Source: Shimia aestuarii
GTDB taxonomy: Bacteria > Pseudomonadota > Alphaproteobacteria > Rhodobacterales > Rhodobacteraceae
DNA: 64,000 bases
NCBI RefSeq assembly: GCF_900114635.1
Contig: NZ_FOTQ01000001.1
Location: forward strand, 496,001-560,000
Direction: 5' to 3'
The translations under genes and the position numbers were made by a program. Below, piece by piece: positions 17,241-25,317 of the stretch. Position 1 is the stretch's first letter, and each line of letters opens with the position of its first letter. The notes below the pieces were generated by a model. That model did not search any database and was not told the DNA's origin. It worked only from the letters and a program-made list of their open reading frames with translations.

Positions 17241-17371
17241 CTACCCCGCAAACCACGATTTGATCCAGATCGTGTGACACATCCGGGGAACATGAGACAC
17301 TAAATGCAATCGCCCCGGCGCAGCCCCGCGCCGGAGCTTGGGAGAGATTTGCCCATCATCGGGAGGAGACC

Positions 17372-18985
17372 ATGAACAAAATCTTCGAAATTCCGCTCTA
17401 CGCTTACGAGCGCAGCCCGGATCAGGACGCCCAGACGCCGGTTCGGCGCAAGGTCGTCATCATCGGCGCCGGCCCCATCGGTCTTGGCGCGGCCATCGAC
17501 CTCGCCCAGCAGGGCGTCGAAGTTGTCATTCTCGACGACAACGACAAGGTCAGCTTCGGAAGCCGCGCGGTCTGCTACGCCAAACGCCCGCTAGAAATAC
17601 TTGATCGTCTGGGCTGTGGTCAGCCGATGGTCGACAAGGGTGTTGAATGGAACATCGGCAAGGTCTTCTTTGACGACCGCCAGGTCTATGACTTCAACCT
17701 GCTGCCCGAAGACGGCCACCAGCGCCCGGCCTTCATCAACCTTCAGCAGTATTACTTCGAAGAATACATGGTGAACCGCGTCCGCGAACTGCAGGCCGCT
17801 GGCGCACCGATCGAAATCCGTGGCCGCAACAAGGTCGAGGCGATTGGCACCCATGACGATCACGTAACCCTCGAAGTGGACACGCCCGAAGGCGCCTACA
17901 CGCTCGAAGCCGAATGGCTGATCGCCTGTGATGGCGCCAATTCCCCGGCCCGCCGCATGCTCGGCCTCGACTTTGTGGGCCGCGTTTTTGAGGACAACTT
18001 CCTGATTGCCGACGTTATCATGGAAGCGGAATTCCCGACCGAGCGCTGGTTCTGGTTCGATCCGCCCTTCAACAAGGGTCAATCCGCGCTGCTCCACAAA
18101 CAGCCCGACAATGTCTGGCGCATCGACCTGCAACTGGGCTGGGACATCGACAAGGAACGCGAAAAGCGCCCCGAGAACGTGATCCCGCGTCTCAAGCAGA
18201 TGCTGGGCGACGATGTCGAGTTCGAACTCGAATGGGTGTCGATCTACACCTTCCAGTGCCGCCGCATGGAACAGTTCCGCCATGGCCGCGTGCTCTTTGC
18301 CGGCGATGCCGCGCACCAGGTGTCGCCATTCGGCGCCCGTGGCGCAAACTCGGGCCTTCAGGACACCGATAACCTGTGCTGGAAGCTCAAGCTTGTCATG
18401 GACGGCAAGGCGCCCGAATCGCTGCTCGACAGCTACGACATGGAGCGTATCCACGGCGCGGATGAGAACATTCTCAACTCCTCGCGCTCGACCGATTTCA
18501 TCACGCCCAAGTCCGACATGAGCCGCATCCTGCGCGACGCTGTTCTGGACCTGTCCGAACATTATTCCTTTGCCCGCCCGCTGGTGAACTCGGGCCGCCT
18601 TTCGGTGCCCTGCACCTATGACGGTTCGCCGCTCAACTCGGCCGATGCGCTGCTTGACGGCCCGGCCCGCACCCGGCCCGGCTCGCCCTGCCCGGATGCG
18701 CCGCTGGGGGATGATTTCCTGCTTCCCAAGCTGGGCGACAAGTTCATCCTGCTCACCATTGATGCCGATGCCCCCGACAGCTTCGAGGAAGACGGGGTCG
18801 AAGTCACCCGGCTGGCCCTCTCGGTCAAGGATGACGCCTCGCTCGAACTCAAGCGCCGCTACCTTGGCGAAAATGACAGCGCCGTCTACCTGATACGCCC
18901 GGATCAGCACGTCGCCGCCCGTCGCGCCAGCTTTGACGAAGCCCAGTTCCGCACCGCGCTGCGCCGCGCAACCGGCAAGGAGTAA
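17372..18985 (+). CDS. FAD-dependent aromatic hydroxylase (MhpA/PheA-like group A monooxygenase)
   Basis: This 537-residue group A flavoprotein monooxygenase has an FAD-binding GxGxxG motif VVIIGAGPIGLGAAIDLAQ near residue 29, the family DG segment LIACDGANSPARRMLGL near residue 185, and GRVLFAGDAAHQVSPFGARG near residue 306. A C-terminal thioredoxin-like extension follows, as in MhpA and phenol hydroxylases. Such enzymes add one oxygen to a hydroxylated ring using NAD(P)H and O2. In the hmg operon a plausible job is making homogentisate from a hydroxyphenylacetate, but substrate identity is inference. It is preceded by GGGAGGAGACC and followed within five bases by the DUF2783 gene, whose ribosome-binding site lies in its 3' end. 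Confidence 0.87.
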   Translation: MNKIFEIPLYAYERSPDQDAQTPVRRKVVIIGAGPIGLGAAIDLAQQGVEVVILDDNDKVSFGSRAVCYAKRPLEILDRLGCGQPMVDKGVEWNIGKVFFDDRQVYDFNLLPEDGHQRPAFINLQQYYFEEYMVNRVRELQAAGAPIEIRGRNKVEAIGTHDDHVTLEVDTPEGAYTLEAEWLIACDGANSPARRMLGLDFVGRVFEDNFLIADVIMEAEFPTERWFWFDPPFNKGQSALLHKQPDNVWRIDLQLGWDIDKEREKRPENVIPRLKQMLGDDVEFELEWVSIYTFQCRRMEQFRHGRVLFAGDAAHQVSPFGARGANSGLQDTDNLCWKLKLVMDGKAPESLLDSYDMERIHGADENILNSSRSTDFITPKSDMSRILRDAVLDLSEHYSFARPLVNSGRLSVPCTYDGSPLNSADALLDGPARTRPGSPCPDAPLGDDFLLPKLGDKFILLTIDADAPDSFEEDGVEVTRLALSVKDDASLELKRRYLGENDSAVYLIRPDQHVAARRASFDEAQFRTALRRATGKE

Positions 18986-18990
18986 CAGAC

Positions 18991-19188
18991 ATGTCCGATC
19001 AACTGACACTGACCCCCAACATCGATGGCGCGGATGATTTCTACGCCGAACTGCTGGCCGCCCACGAGGGCCTTGCGAAAGACCAGAGCGATGCGCTCAA
19101 CGCACGCCTTGTTCTCGTGCTCGCCAACCACATCGGCAACCGCGCCGTTCTCTCGCAGGCGCTCGAAGCCGCCGCACTGAAGGAGTAA
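18991..19188 (+). CDS. DUF2783 small protein
   Basis: A 65-residue acidic protein of the DUF2783 (PF10932) type, with the conserved LAAHEGLAKDQSDALNARLVL and LANHIGN segments. The family is typically found beside FAD-dependent aromatic monooxygenases in alpha- and betaproteobacteria, as here; an accessory role to that enzyme is inference. The ribosome-binding site AAGGAG is within the last codons of the upstream gene, and its own last codons carry AAGGAG for the next gene, so three genes are tightly coupled. Confidence 0.85.
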   Translation: MSDQLTLTPNIDGADDFYAELLAAHEGLAKDQSDALNARLVLVLANHIGNRAVLSQALEAAALKE

Positions 19189-19193
19189 CCCCC

Positions 19194-19739
19194 ATGAAAA
19201 TCGAACAAATCCACCACGTCGCCTATCGCTGCAAAGACGCCAAGGAAACCGTCGAGTGGTATGGCAAGATGCTCAACATGGACTTCATCCTCGCCATTGC
19301 CGAGGATCACGTCCCGTCGACCCACGAGCCCGATCCCTACATGCACCTGTTCCTTGATGCCGGGAATGGCAATGTTCTGGCCTTCTTCGAACTGCCGACC
19401 AAGCCGGAAATGGGCCGCGATCCCAACACCCCGATCTGGGTGCAGCACATCGCCTTCAAGGTGAAGGACCGCGCCACCCTGATCGAGTTCAAAGAGCATC
19501 TCGAAGCCAACGGTGTCGAGGTTCTGGGTGTGACCGACCACTCGATCTTCCACTCGATCTATTTCTTCGATCCCAACGGCCACCGCGTCGAACTGGCCTG
19601 CCCCGATCCCGAAGAAGAAGCCATGCTCAAGCGTATGGACGAAGTGAAGTGGGACATGCTCAACGAATGGTCCGTGACCAAGAAGGCGCCCAAACACGCT
19701 GATTGGCTGCACGCCAAGGAACTGAACAAAGACATTTAA
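19194..19739 (+). CDS. VOC family (glyoxalase/extradiol-dioxygenase fold) protein
   Basis: This 181-residue vicinal-oxygen-chelate protein has two beta-alpha-beta-beta-beta modules. Candidate metal ligands are His in IHHVAYRC (residues 7-8), His in VQHIAFKV (about 83) and Glu in GHRVELACP (about 129), the 2-His-1-carboxylate set of the fold. Lactoylglutathione lyase, extradiol dioxygenase and epimerase activities all occur in this fold. Placement after the FAD hydroxylase and DUF2783 suggests an aromatic-ring step, but it is far too short to be 4-hydroxyphenylpyruvate dioxygenase. The C-terminal 45 residues are an extension rich in Lys and Glu. Confidence 0.82.
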   Translation: MKIEQIHHVAYRCKDAKETVEWYGKMLNMDFILAIAEDHVPSTHEPDPYMHLFLDAGNGNVLAFFELPTKPEMGRDPNTPIWVQHIAFKVKDRATLIEFKEHLEANGVEVLGVTDHSIFHSIYFFDPNGHRVELACPDPEEEAMLKRMDEVKWDMLNEWSVTKKAPKHADWLHAKELNKDI

Positions 19740-19769
19740 CAACGCAATCAAAATCGCGTAAACAAGAGA

Positions 19770-19797
19770 CAACCGGCCCCAATCGGGCCGGTTGTTG
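19770..19797 (+). terminator. Strong hairpin between VOC gene and maiA
   Basis: CAACCGGCCC (19770-19779) pairs perfectly with GGGCCGGTTG (19785-19794), loop CAATC, followed by TTGCAT. The weak T-run suggests partial termination or an intercistronic processing signal, so maiA may be made at a different level from hmgA-VOC. Confidence 0.6.
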
Positions 19798-19818
19798 CAT
19801 ACTCAGGGGACAGCCTTC

Positions 19819-20460
19819 ATGACCGACACCATTCTCTTTGACTACTGGCGCTCCTCTGCCAGCTACCGCCTGCGCATCGCGCTCAACCTTGCGGGCATCG
19901 ACTATACGGCCATTCCAGTCGACCTGGTCAAAGGCGAACACAAGACGCCCGACCATGTCGCCCGTAATCCGCAGGGCCTGGTTCCGGTGCTGGACATCGA
20001 CGGTCATCGCTTTACCCAGTCGCTGGCCATCCTCGATTACCTTAACGAAACCCGCAATCTGGGCCTTCTACCCAAGGAACCAGCCGAGGCCGCGCAGGTC
20101 CGCGCCCTCGCCCATTCGGTCGCCGTGGACGTGCATCCAGTCTGCAACGTATCCGTTGCCGGGTTTGCGGCCGGGTACATTTCGGATGACAAGATGACCG
20201 GCATGACCACGTGGATGCAGCGCTTTATCCCACCCGGTCTCGCCGCCTTCGAAGCGCTGCTCGAAGGCTTTGAGCAGGCCCCTTACTGCACTGGCGACAC
20301 GCCGTCGCTGGCCGACATCTGCCTGATGCCCCAGCTCTACAATGCCCGCCGCTGGAACGCTGATTTCTCAGGGTGTGAGCGGATCAAATCCGTTGAAGCG
20401 GCCTGTAGTGCGCATCCCGCCTTTGCAGCGGCGCATCCTGACGAAGTGAACCCCGGCTGA
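19819..20460 (+). CDS. maiA: Maleylacetoacetate isomerase (zeta-class GST)
   Basis: MaiA uses glutathione to isomerise maleylacetoacetate to fumarylacetoacetate, the step between hmgA and fahA. The 213-residue product has the zeta-class active-site motif YWRSSASYRLRIALN near residue 8 with the catalytic Ser/Ser/Cys-position triad as SSAS, the glutathione segment NPQGLVPVLDIDGHRFTQSLAI and a C-terminal helical domain with PSLADICLMPQ. The ATG at 19819 follows CAGGGGACAG; the longer reading starts inside the upstream hairpin. It completes the homogentisate pathway in this cluster. Confidence 0.94.
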   Translation: MTDTILFDYWRSSASYRLRIALNLAGIDYTAIPVDLVKGEHKTPDHVARNPQGLVPVLDIDGHRFTQSLAILDYLNETRNLGLLPKEPAEAAQVRALAHSVAVDVHPVCNVSVAGFAAGYISDDKMTGMTTWMQRFIPPGLAAFEALLEGFEQAPYCTGDTPSLADICLMPQLYNARRWNADFSGCERIKSVEAACSAHPAFAAAHPDEVNPG

Positions 20461-20462
20461 TC

Positions 20463-20903
20463 TCAGAGATCGAGCTGGTTCAGATCATCCAACAGGGCCA
20501 ACAGGCCCTGGTACTTTTCGTCACCCAACTCCTCGCGCAACCGCGCCATCTGTCGCTGGCTGGCGGGCATGTTCTGCGCAATCAGCGCATGGCCCGCCTC
20601 GGTCACCGTGATCACCTGACGGCGACGGTCATTGTCATCGCGCGTGCGCGTGACAAGGCCCTTCTCTTCTAGCTTCTGCAGAATCCGGGTCAGGCTTGGC
20701 AGCAAAAGAACCGCACGCTCGGCAATCGAGGTCGGGTCCAGCGGCCCTTCTTCCATCAAGACCCGCAAAACGCGCCATTGTTGTTCGGTTACACCGGCAT
20801 CGGCCAGCATATTGCGGATCGGCCCCATCACCTTTTCCCGTGCCCGAAGCAAGGCAATGGGCAGAGATTGAGAAGTGGCCGGAATATTCGTCTCGATAGT
20901 CAT
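20463..20903 (-). CDS. MarR family regulator, HpaR-like
   Basis: This 146-residue MarR protein resembles HpaR/HpcR, repressors of homoprotocatechuate and hydroxyphenylacetate pathways. SQSLPIALLRARE at the N-terminus and VTEQQWRVLRVL are characteristic, with a winged-helix core LDPTSIAERAVLLLPSLTRILQ and wing DDNDRRRQVITVTEAG. An alternative ATG at 20918 would add five residues; neither start has a strong Shine-Dalgarno. It is convergent with maiA (two-base gap) and divergent from the decarboxylase at 21003, its likely target. Confidence 0.85.
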   Translation of the reverse strand: MTIETNIPATSQSLPIALLRAREKVMGPIRNMLADAGVTEQQWRVLRVLMEEGPLDPTSIAERAVLLLPSLTRILQKLEEKGLVTRTRDDNDRRRQVITVTEAGHALIAQNMPASQRQMARLREELGDEKYQGLLALLDDLNQLDL

Positions 20904-20970
20904 GAAAACTACATGCACCCAAGGGCGAAAAAAGGCAAATTCATTATCTTGCTAAGCGGACATCACTTGA

Positions 20971-20982
20971 TTAACCTGTTAA
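20971..20982. promoter_or_regulatory. Putative HpaR operator TTAACCTGTTAA
   Basis: A TTAA-N4-TTAA palindrome is centred in the 99-base AT-rich gap between the HpaR-like gene and the decarboxylase, 20 bases upstream of the decarboxylase ATG and ahead of its GGAGGGG ribosome-binding site. Its position would block transcription of the decarboxylase. Spacing (N4) excludes a CtrA site (TTAA-N7-TTAA). Confidence 0.4.
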
Positions 20983-21002
20983 CATTATTGGAGGGGTAAA
21001 TT

Positions 21003-22415
21003 ATGCAATGGTCAGAGTTTTCTCGTTGGGGCGCAAAGATTTCCGACTGGGCGCGCGGGTATCACGAAACCCTGCGTGAACGCCCGGTGCGCGCACAGGT
21101 CGCGCCCGGTGATGTGCTGAATGCCCTGCCCGCCACGCCCCCGACGGTGGGCGAGGACATGGACGCGATCTTTGCCGATTTCGAGAAAACCGTGATGCCC
21201 GGCATCACCCATTGGCAGCATCCGCGCTTCTTTGCCTATTTCCCGGCCAATGCCACACCGCCCTCGATGCTGGCCGATTACCTGACATCCGTGATCGCCC
21301 CGCAATGCATGTTGTGGCAGACCTCCCCCGCCGCCACCGAAATGGAAACCCGCATGATCGACTGGCTACGCCAGTCCATCGGCCTGCCCGACGGGTTTTC
21401 CGGCGTCATTCAGGACAGCGCCTCTTCGGCCACCCTTGCCGCCGTGCTGACCATGCGCGAACGGGCGCTGAACTGGCAGGGCAATGAAAAGGGCCTCGCC
21501 GGATTGTCGACCTTGCGCATCTACTGCTCTGCCGAGGTCCACACCTCGGTTGACCGCGCCATCTGGGTCTCTGGCATTGGTCAGGACAACTTAGTGCGCA
21601 TCCCGACCCAGGGCCCCACCCGCGCCATGGACCCCGCCGCGCTTGATGCTGCGATCAAGGCCGACATCGCGGCCGGTCTCACCCCGGCGGGCATCATCGC
21701 CTGCACAGGGGGCACCGGCACCGGTGCCTGTGACGACATTACCGCCACCTGCGACGTTGCCGAGGCACATGGGCTGTACCTGCATGTCGATGCTGCATGG
21801 GCCGGGGCGGCGATGATCTGCCCCGAATACCGAACCCTCTGGACAGGCGTCGAGCGCGCCGACAGCGTTGTGTTCAACCCGCACAAATGGCTCGGAGTGC
21901 AGTTCGACTGCTCTGCGCATTTCCTGCGCAACCCGGATGATCTCGTGCGCACGCTGGCGATCCAGCCCGAATACCTCAAGACCCATGGCAAAGACGGGAT
22001 CATCAACTATTCTGAATGGTCAGTCCCCCTGGGGCGCCGCTTCCGCGCGCTCAAGATCTGGTTTGTCCTGCGCAGTTATGGGCTCAATGGTCTGCAAGAG
22101 ATGATCCGCAACCACGTGACATGGGCCGAAGAGCTTTGCACCGCCATCCGCGCCCTCCCGGACTTCGAGATCATCACCGACCCCGTGCTCTCGCTCTTTA
22201 CCTTCCGCTATGTGCCGGACGGGACCACCGATCCTGACAGGCTCAACCAAACCCTGGTGGACCGGATCAACGATGACGGGCGCATCTACCTCACCCAGAC
22301 CCGCGTGAACGGCAATCTCGTGATCCGTTTTCAGGCCGGACAGGTCAACGCCACACGCGAAGACATCCTCTTTGCCCTTGAAGTCATTCAGGAAATTTCG
22401 GCCGAACTTACGTAG
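21003..22415 (+). CDS. PLP-dependent aromatic-L-amino-acid decarboxylase family protein
   Basis: This 470-residue group II pyridoxal decarboxylase has ITHWQHPRFFAYFPANATPPS near residue 65, typical of DOPA/tryptophan/tyrosine decarboxylases. LHVDAAWAGAAMICPE near residue 260 carries the PLP-nitrogen Asp, and VVFNPHKWLGVQFDCSA near residue 295 carries the Schiff-base Lys. It probably turns an aromatic amino acid into its amine. GGAGGGG precedes the ATG. Control by the divergent HpaR-like protein links it to hydroxyphenyl compounds. A terminator-like palindrome overlaps its stop codon, separating it from the transporter genes. Confidence 0.9.
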   Translation: MQWSEFSRWGAKISDWARGYHETLRERPVRAQVAPGDVLNALPATPPTVGEDMDAIFADFEKTVMPGITHWQHPRFFAYFPANATPPSMLADYLTSVIAPQCMLWQTSPAATEMETRMIDWLRQSIGLPDGFSGVIQDSASSATLAAVLTMRERALNWQGNEKGLAGLSTLRIYCSAEVHTSVDRAIWVSGIGQDNLVRIPTQGPTRAMDPAALDAAIKADIAAGLTPAGIIACTGGTGTGACDDITATCDVAEAHGLYLHVDAAWAGAAMICPEYRTLWTGVERADSVVFNPHKWLGVQFDCSAHFLRNPDDLVRTLAIQPEYLKTHGKDGIINYSEWSVPLGRRFRALKIWFVLRSYGLNGLQEMIRNHVTWAEELCTAIRALPDFEIITDPVLSLFTFRYVPDGTTDPDRLNQTLVDRINDDGRIYLTQTRVNGNLVIRFQAGQVNATREDILFALEVIQEISAELT

Positions 22416-22434
22416 TTTTACGACTACGTATTTT
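22409..22434 (+). terminator. Terminator overlapping the decarboxylase stop codon
   Basis: TACGTAGT (22409-22416) pairs with ACTACGTA (22423-22430), loop TTTACG, then TTTT. The stop codon lies inside the ascending arm, so translation and termination are physically linked. Confidence 0.7.
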
Positions 22435-22441
22435 CCCCGAA

Positions 22442-22510
22442 TTGACCCAATTCACTCCCTCCCCCTACCATGAGATCAATGCTTCCGGCCAAAATCCGGA
22501 CGTGATCTCA
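22442..22510 (+). promoter_or_regulatory. Promoter and structured operator region of the ABC importer
   Basis: TTGACC (22442-22447) and TACCAT (22466-22471), 18 bases apart, form a plausible housekeeping promoter. Overlapping the expected start point is the inverted repeat TGAGATCA (22471-22478) / TGATCTCA (22503-22510) with an inner TCCGG/CCGGA stem. The AGGGAGG ribosome-binding site follows at once. The repeat could be a repressor operator or a 5'UTR hairpin occluding translation. Confidence 0.5.
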
Positions 22511-22523
22511 GGGAGGAAAACTC

Positions 22524-23702
22524 ATGAAGAAACTACTGCTTTCGGGCATGGTCTCGGCCTTGGCGCTGGCAAGTGCCGCCGCTGCCGACATCAAGATCGC
22601 CCACGTATACGGCAAAACCGGCCCGTTCGAGGCCTATGCCAAACAATCCCATGACGGCCTGATGCTGGGCATCGAATATGCCACCGGCGGCACCATGGAA
22701 GTGAATGGCGAAAAGATCGTCATCATCGAAAAAGACACCCAGCTGAAGCCCGACAACGGCAAGGCGCTTCTGGAAGAAGCCTATGGCGACGATGAAGTCG
22801 ACCTCGCCATTGGTCCGGTCTCCTCGGGCGTTGCGCTGGCCATGCTGCCGGTTGCCGAGGAATTCGAGAAACTGCTGATCGTGCACCCCGCCGTTGCCGA
22901 CTCCATCACCGGCGCCAACTGGAACCGCTACATCTTCCGCACCGGCCGCAACTCCTCGCAGGACGCCGTGGCACAGGCCATCGCCATGGCAGGCCCGGAC
23001 GTGAAAATCGCCACGCTGGCACAGGACTACGCCTTTGGCCGCGACGGCGTTTCGGCCTTCAAGGAAGCGCTCGAAGGCACCGGTACCGAGGTCGTACACG
23101 AAGAATACGCCCCCACCGACACCACCGATTTCACCGCAGCTGCAGAACGTATCTTCAACGCCATGAAAGACCTTGATGGCGAAAAGAAAGTGTTCATCCT
23201 CTGGGCTGGCGGCGGCAACCCGCTGGGCAAGATCCAGGCCATGGACCCCAGCCGCTTTGGCATTGAACTGGCCACTGGCGGCAACATCCTCGCGGCTCTG
23301 AAGGGCTACAAGGACTTCCCCGGTATGGAAGGCGCGATCTACTACTACTACGAGCTTCCCGACAACGAAGTGAATGACTGGCTCGTTGCCACCCATCAGG
23401 AACGCTACAACAGCCCGCCCGACTTCTTCACCGCTGGCGGCATGGCCACCGGCATGGCCGTGGTCGAAGCGCTCAAGAAAACCGGCGGCGACACCGACAC
23501 GGAAACCCTCATCGCCGCCATGGAAGGCATGGAATGGATGACGCCCAAGGGCATGATGAAATTCCGCGCCGAAGACCATCAGGCGATGCAGTCCATGTAT
23601 CACTTCAAAATCCGCGTGGATGACAACGTGGAATGGGCGATCCCCGATCTGGTCAAGGAACTGACCATCGAGGATCTGCCGATCCCGATCCGCAACAAGT
23701 AA
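22524..23702 (+). CDS. ABC transporter substrate-binding protein, branched-chain amino acid type
   Basis: This 392-residue periplasmic binding protein of the LivJ/LivK-like type I fold begins with a Sec signal peptide MKKLLLSGMVSALALASAAAA, with cleavage expected near residue 21. The mature protein begins DIKIAHVYGKTGPFEAYAKQ. Segments AYGDDEVDLAIGPVSSGVA and TLAQDYAFGRDGVSAFKEAL are typical of the HAAT family. The ligand is not readable; relatives bind branched-chain amino acids, amides or aromatic acids. It starts a five-gene importer operon and is followed by a stable hairpin that would let it be made in excess. Confidence 0.92.
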   Translation: MKKLLLSGMVSALALASAAAADIKIAHVYGKTGPFEAYAKQSHDGLMLGIEYATGGTMEVNGEKIVIIEKDTQLKPDNGKALLEEAYGDDEVDLAIGPVSSGVALAMLPVAEEFEKLLIVHPAVADSITGANWNRYIFRTGRNSSQDAVAQAIAMAGPDVKIATLAQDYAFGRDGVSAFKEALEGTGTEVVHEEYAPTDTTDFTAAAERIFNAMKDLDGEKKVFILWAGGGNPLGKIQAMDPSRFGIELATGGNILAALKGYKDFPGMEGAIYYYYELPDNEVNDWLVATHQERYNSPPDFFTAGGMATGMAVVEALKKTGGDTDTETLIAAMEGMEWMTPKGMMKFRAEDHQAMQSMYHFKIRVDDNVEWAIPDLVKELTIEDLPIPIRNK

Positions 23703-23719
23703 ACCGAACCGCAGATCCG

Positions 23720-23748
23720 AGGCCCGGCGGTTCCCCTGCCGGGCCTCA
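23720..23748 (+). other. Intercistronic hairpin after the binding-protein gene
   Basis: GAGGCCCGGC (23720-23729) pairs perfectly with GCCGGGCCTC (23739-23748), loop GGTTCCCCT, with no U-tract. Such hairpins after binding-protein genes protect that part of the mRNA and lower expression of the downstream ABC subunits. Confidence 0.75.
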
Positions 23749-23777
23749 TGCTTTCCCACCCAAGGGAACTTCCCCAA

Positions 23778-24542
23778 ATGTCTCATCCTATTCTTCAGAC
23801 CACTGACCTGACGGTCCGTTTCGGCGGCCATGTGGCGGTCGATCACATCTCCTGCACCTTCAACACGGGCGAACTTACGGCCATCGTGGGCCCCAATGGC
23901 GCGGGCAAGACCACCTATTTCAACCTCATCTCCGGGCAGATCCCGTCGAGCGAGGGCAAGGTGGTGCTCAATGACCGCGACATCACCCGCATGTCCGTGG
24001 CCCAGCGCACCCATCTTGGCATCGGGCGCGCCTTTCAGTTGACCAACCTGTTTCCCAACCTCAACGTGCTGGAAAACGTCCGCCTCGTGATCCAGTCAAA
24101 GTCGGGGCGCGGCTTCAACATGTTCTCCATGGCCTCGAGCCATGACGACCTGACCACCCCGGCGATGGAAATCGTCGAACGTGTGCGACTTGCCGATCAG
24201 GCTTTGCAGCCCGTCACCGAACTCTCCCACGGCGACCAGCGCAAGCTTGAAGTCGCCCTGCTGATTGCACTCGATCCGCTGGTCTACATGTTCGACGAAC
24301 CCACCGCAGGCATGTCGGTCGACGAAGCGCCCGTGGTGCTTGATCTCATTGCCGAGCTGAAACATCGCAAGGATCGCTCGATCCTGCTCGTGGAACACAA
24401 GATGGACGTGATCGCCAAGCTCGCCGATCGCATCATCGTGCTGCACAACGGCGCGCTGGCCGCAGATGGCGAACCCACTGAAGTGATCGCCTCGGACGTG
24501 GTTCAGGAAGCCTATATGGGCAAGGAGCTGGAAGATGTCTGA
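23778..24542 (+). CDS. ABC transporter ATP-binding protein, LivG-like
   Basis: A 254-residue ATPase subunit with Walker A GPNGAGKTT near residue 38, signature variant LSHGDQRKLEVAL near residue 150 (the LivG/UrtD form of LSGGQ), Walker B VYMFDEPTAGMS and the switch His in LLVEHKMDV. It energises the importer together with the LivF-like subunit. Start 23778 follows AAGGGAACTTCCCCAA; a reading from 23748 lies within the hairpin. The gene overlaps the next by eight bases, implying coupled synthesis of the two ATPases. Confidence 0.94.
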   Translation: MSHPILQTTDLTVRFGGHVAVDHISCTFNTGELTAIVGPNGAGKTTYFNLISGQIPSSEGKVVLNDRDITRMSVAQRTHLGIGRAFQLTNLFPNLNVLENVRLVIQSKSGRGFNMFSMASSHDDLTTPAMEIVERVRLADQALQPVTELSHGDQRKLEVALLIALDPLVYMFDEPTAGMSVDEAPVVLDLIAELKHRKDRSILLVEHKMDVIAKLADRIIVLHNGALAADGEPTEVIASDVVQEAYMGKELEDV

Positions 24543-25257
24543 TCCCATTCTTTCCCTCAAGGGCGTGCGCACCAACATCGCGCAGTATCACATCCTGCAA
24601 GGGGTGGACCTTGATGTGCCGCGCGGCGCTGTGACGATGCTTCTGGGGCGCAATGGTGTGGGCAAAACCACCACGCTGCGCACGATCATTGGCCACTGGC
24701 GCGCCCATGAAGGCCAGGTGCTGTTCGACGGACAGGACATCGCCCGCCTGCCCACCCCCGCCATCGCACGTCTGGGCATCGGGTTCGTCCCCGAGGACAT
24801 GGGCATCTTCTCGGACCTTTCGGTCGAGGAAAACATGACCCTTGCCGCAGTGTCCGGCCCGATCGATTCCACCCGGCTGGAATGGCTGTTCTCGGTCTTC
24901 CCCGCATTGGGAACCTTCTGGAAGAAAGACGCCGGCACGCTCTCGGGCGGGCAGAAACAGATGCTTTCGATTGCCCGCGCCATGATTGAAGAGCGTCGCC
25001 TCTATCTGATCGACGAACCGACCAAGGGCCTTGCCCCGGCCATCATCTCGACCATGGCGCGTGCGCTGCGCGAGTTGAAGGAACAGGGCGCGTCGATCCT
25101 TCTGGTCGAACAGAACTTCTCGGTCGCCCGCGCCCTGGGAGACAGCGCCAACGTGATGGATGACGGGCGCATGGTCTGGTCCGGCGAGATGAAACAGCTC
25201 GCCACCGACGCCGAGTTGCAGGAACGGCTGATGGGCCTGAGCATGGAGAACCACTGA
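24535..25257 (+). CDS. ABC transporter ATP-binding protein, LivF-like
   Basis: A 240-residue ATPase with Walker A GRNGVGKTT near residue 36, Q-loop region EDMGIFSDLSVEENM, canonical signature LSGGQKQML near residue 137 and Walker B LYLIDEPTKGLAP. It belongs to the LivF subfamily and pairs with the LivG-like subunit encoded just upstream. The start lies within the end of that gene. The permease genes follow after 60 bases. Confidence 0.94.
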   Translation: MSDPILSLKGVRTNIAQYHILQGVDLDVPRGAVTMLLGRNGVGKTTTLRTIIGHWRAHEGQVLFDGQDIARLPTPAIARLGIGFVPEDMGIFSDLSVEENMTLAAVSGPIDSTRLEWLFSVFPALGTFWKKDAGTLSGGQKQMLSIARAMIEERRLYLIDEPTKGLAPAIISTMARALRELKEQGASILLVEQNFSVARALGDSANVMDDGRMVWSGEMKQLATDAELQERLMGLSMENH

Positions 25258-25317
25258 TGCGACAGATGCACCGTCGGATTTTGAGTATTTTTGGCAAAAT
25301 GAAGCAGGGGGGTCGCG

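Noticed and set aside
17260-17273. TTGATCCAGATCGT as an FNR/FnrL anaerobox
   Set aside because: The right half site is wrong at its last two bases (ATCGT for ATCAA), and no oxygen-regulated gene follows. The match is too weak to list as a feature.
20971-20982. TTAA...TTAA as a CtrA site
   Set aside because: The spacer is four bases rather than the seven needed for CtrA (TTAA-N7-TTAA). A MarR-type operator explains the palindrome better.
22533-24014. A 493-codon minus-strand reading frame
   Set aside because: It lies exactly opposite the ABC binding-protein and ATPase genes, is rich in His, Gly and Val, and has no domain or ribosome-binding site.
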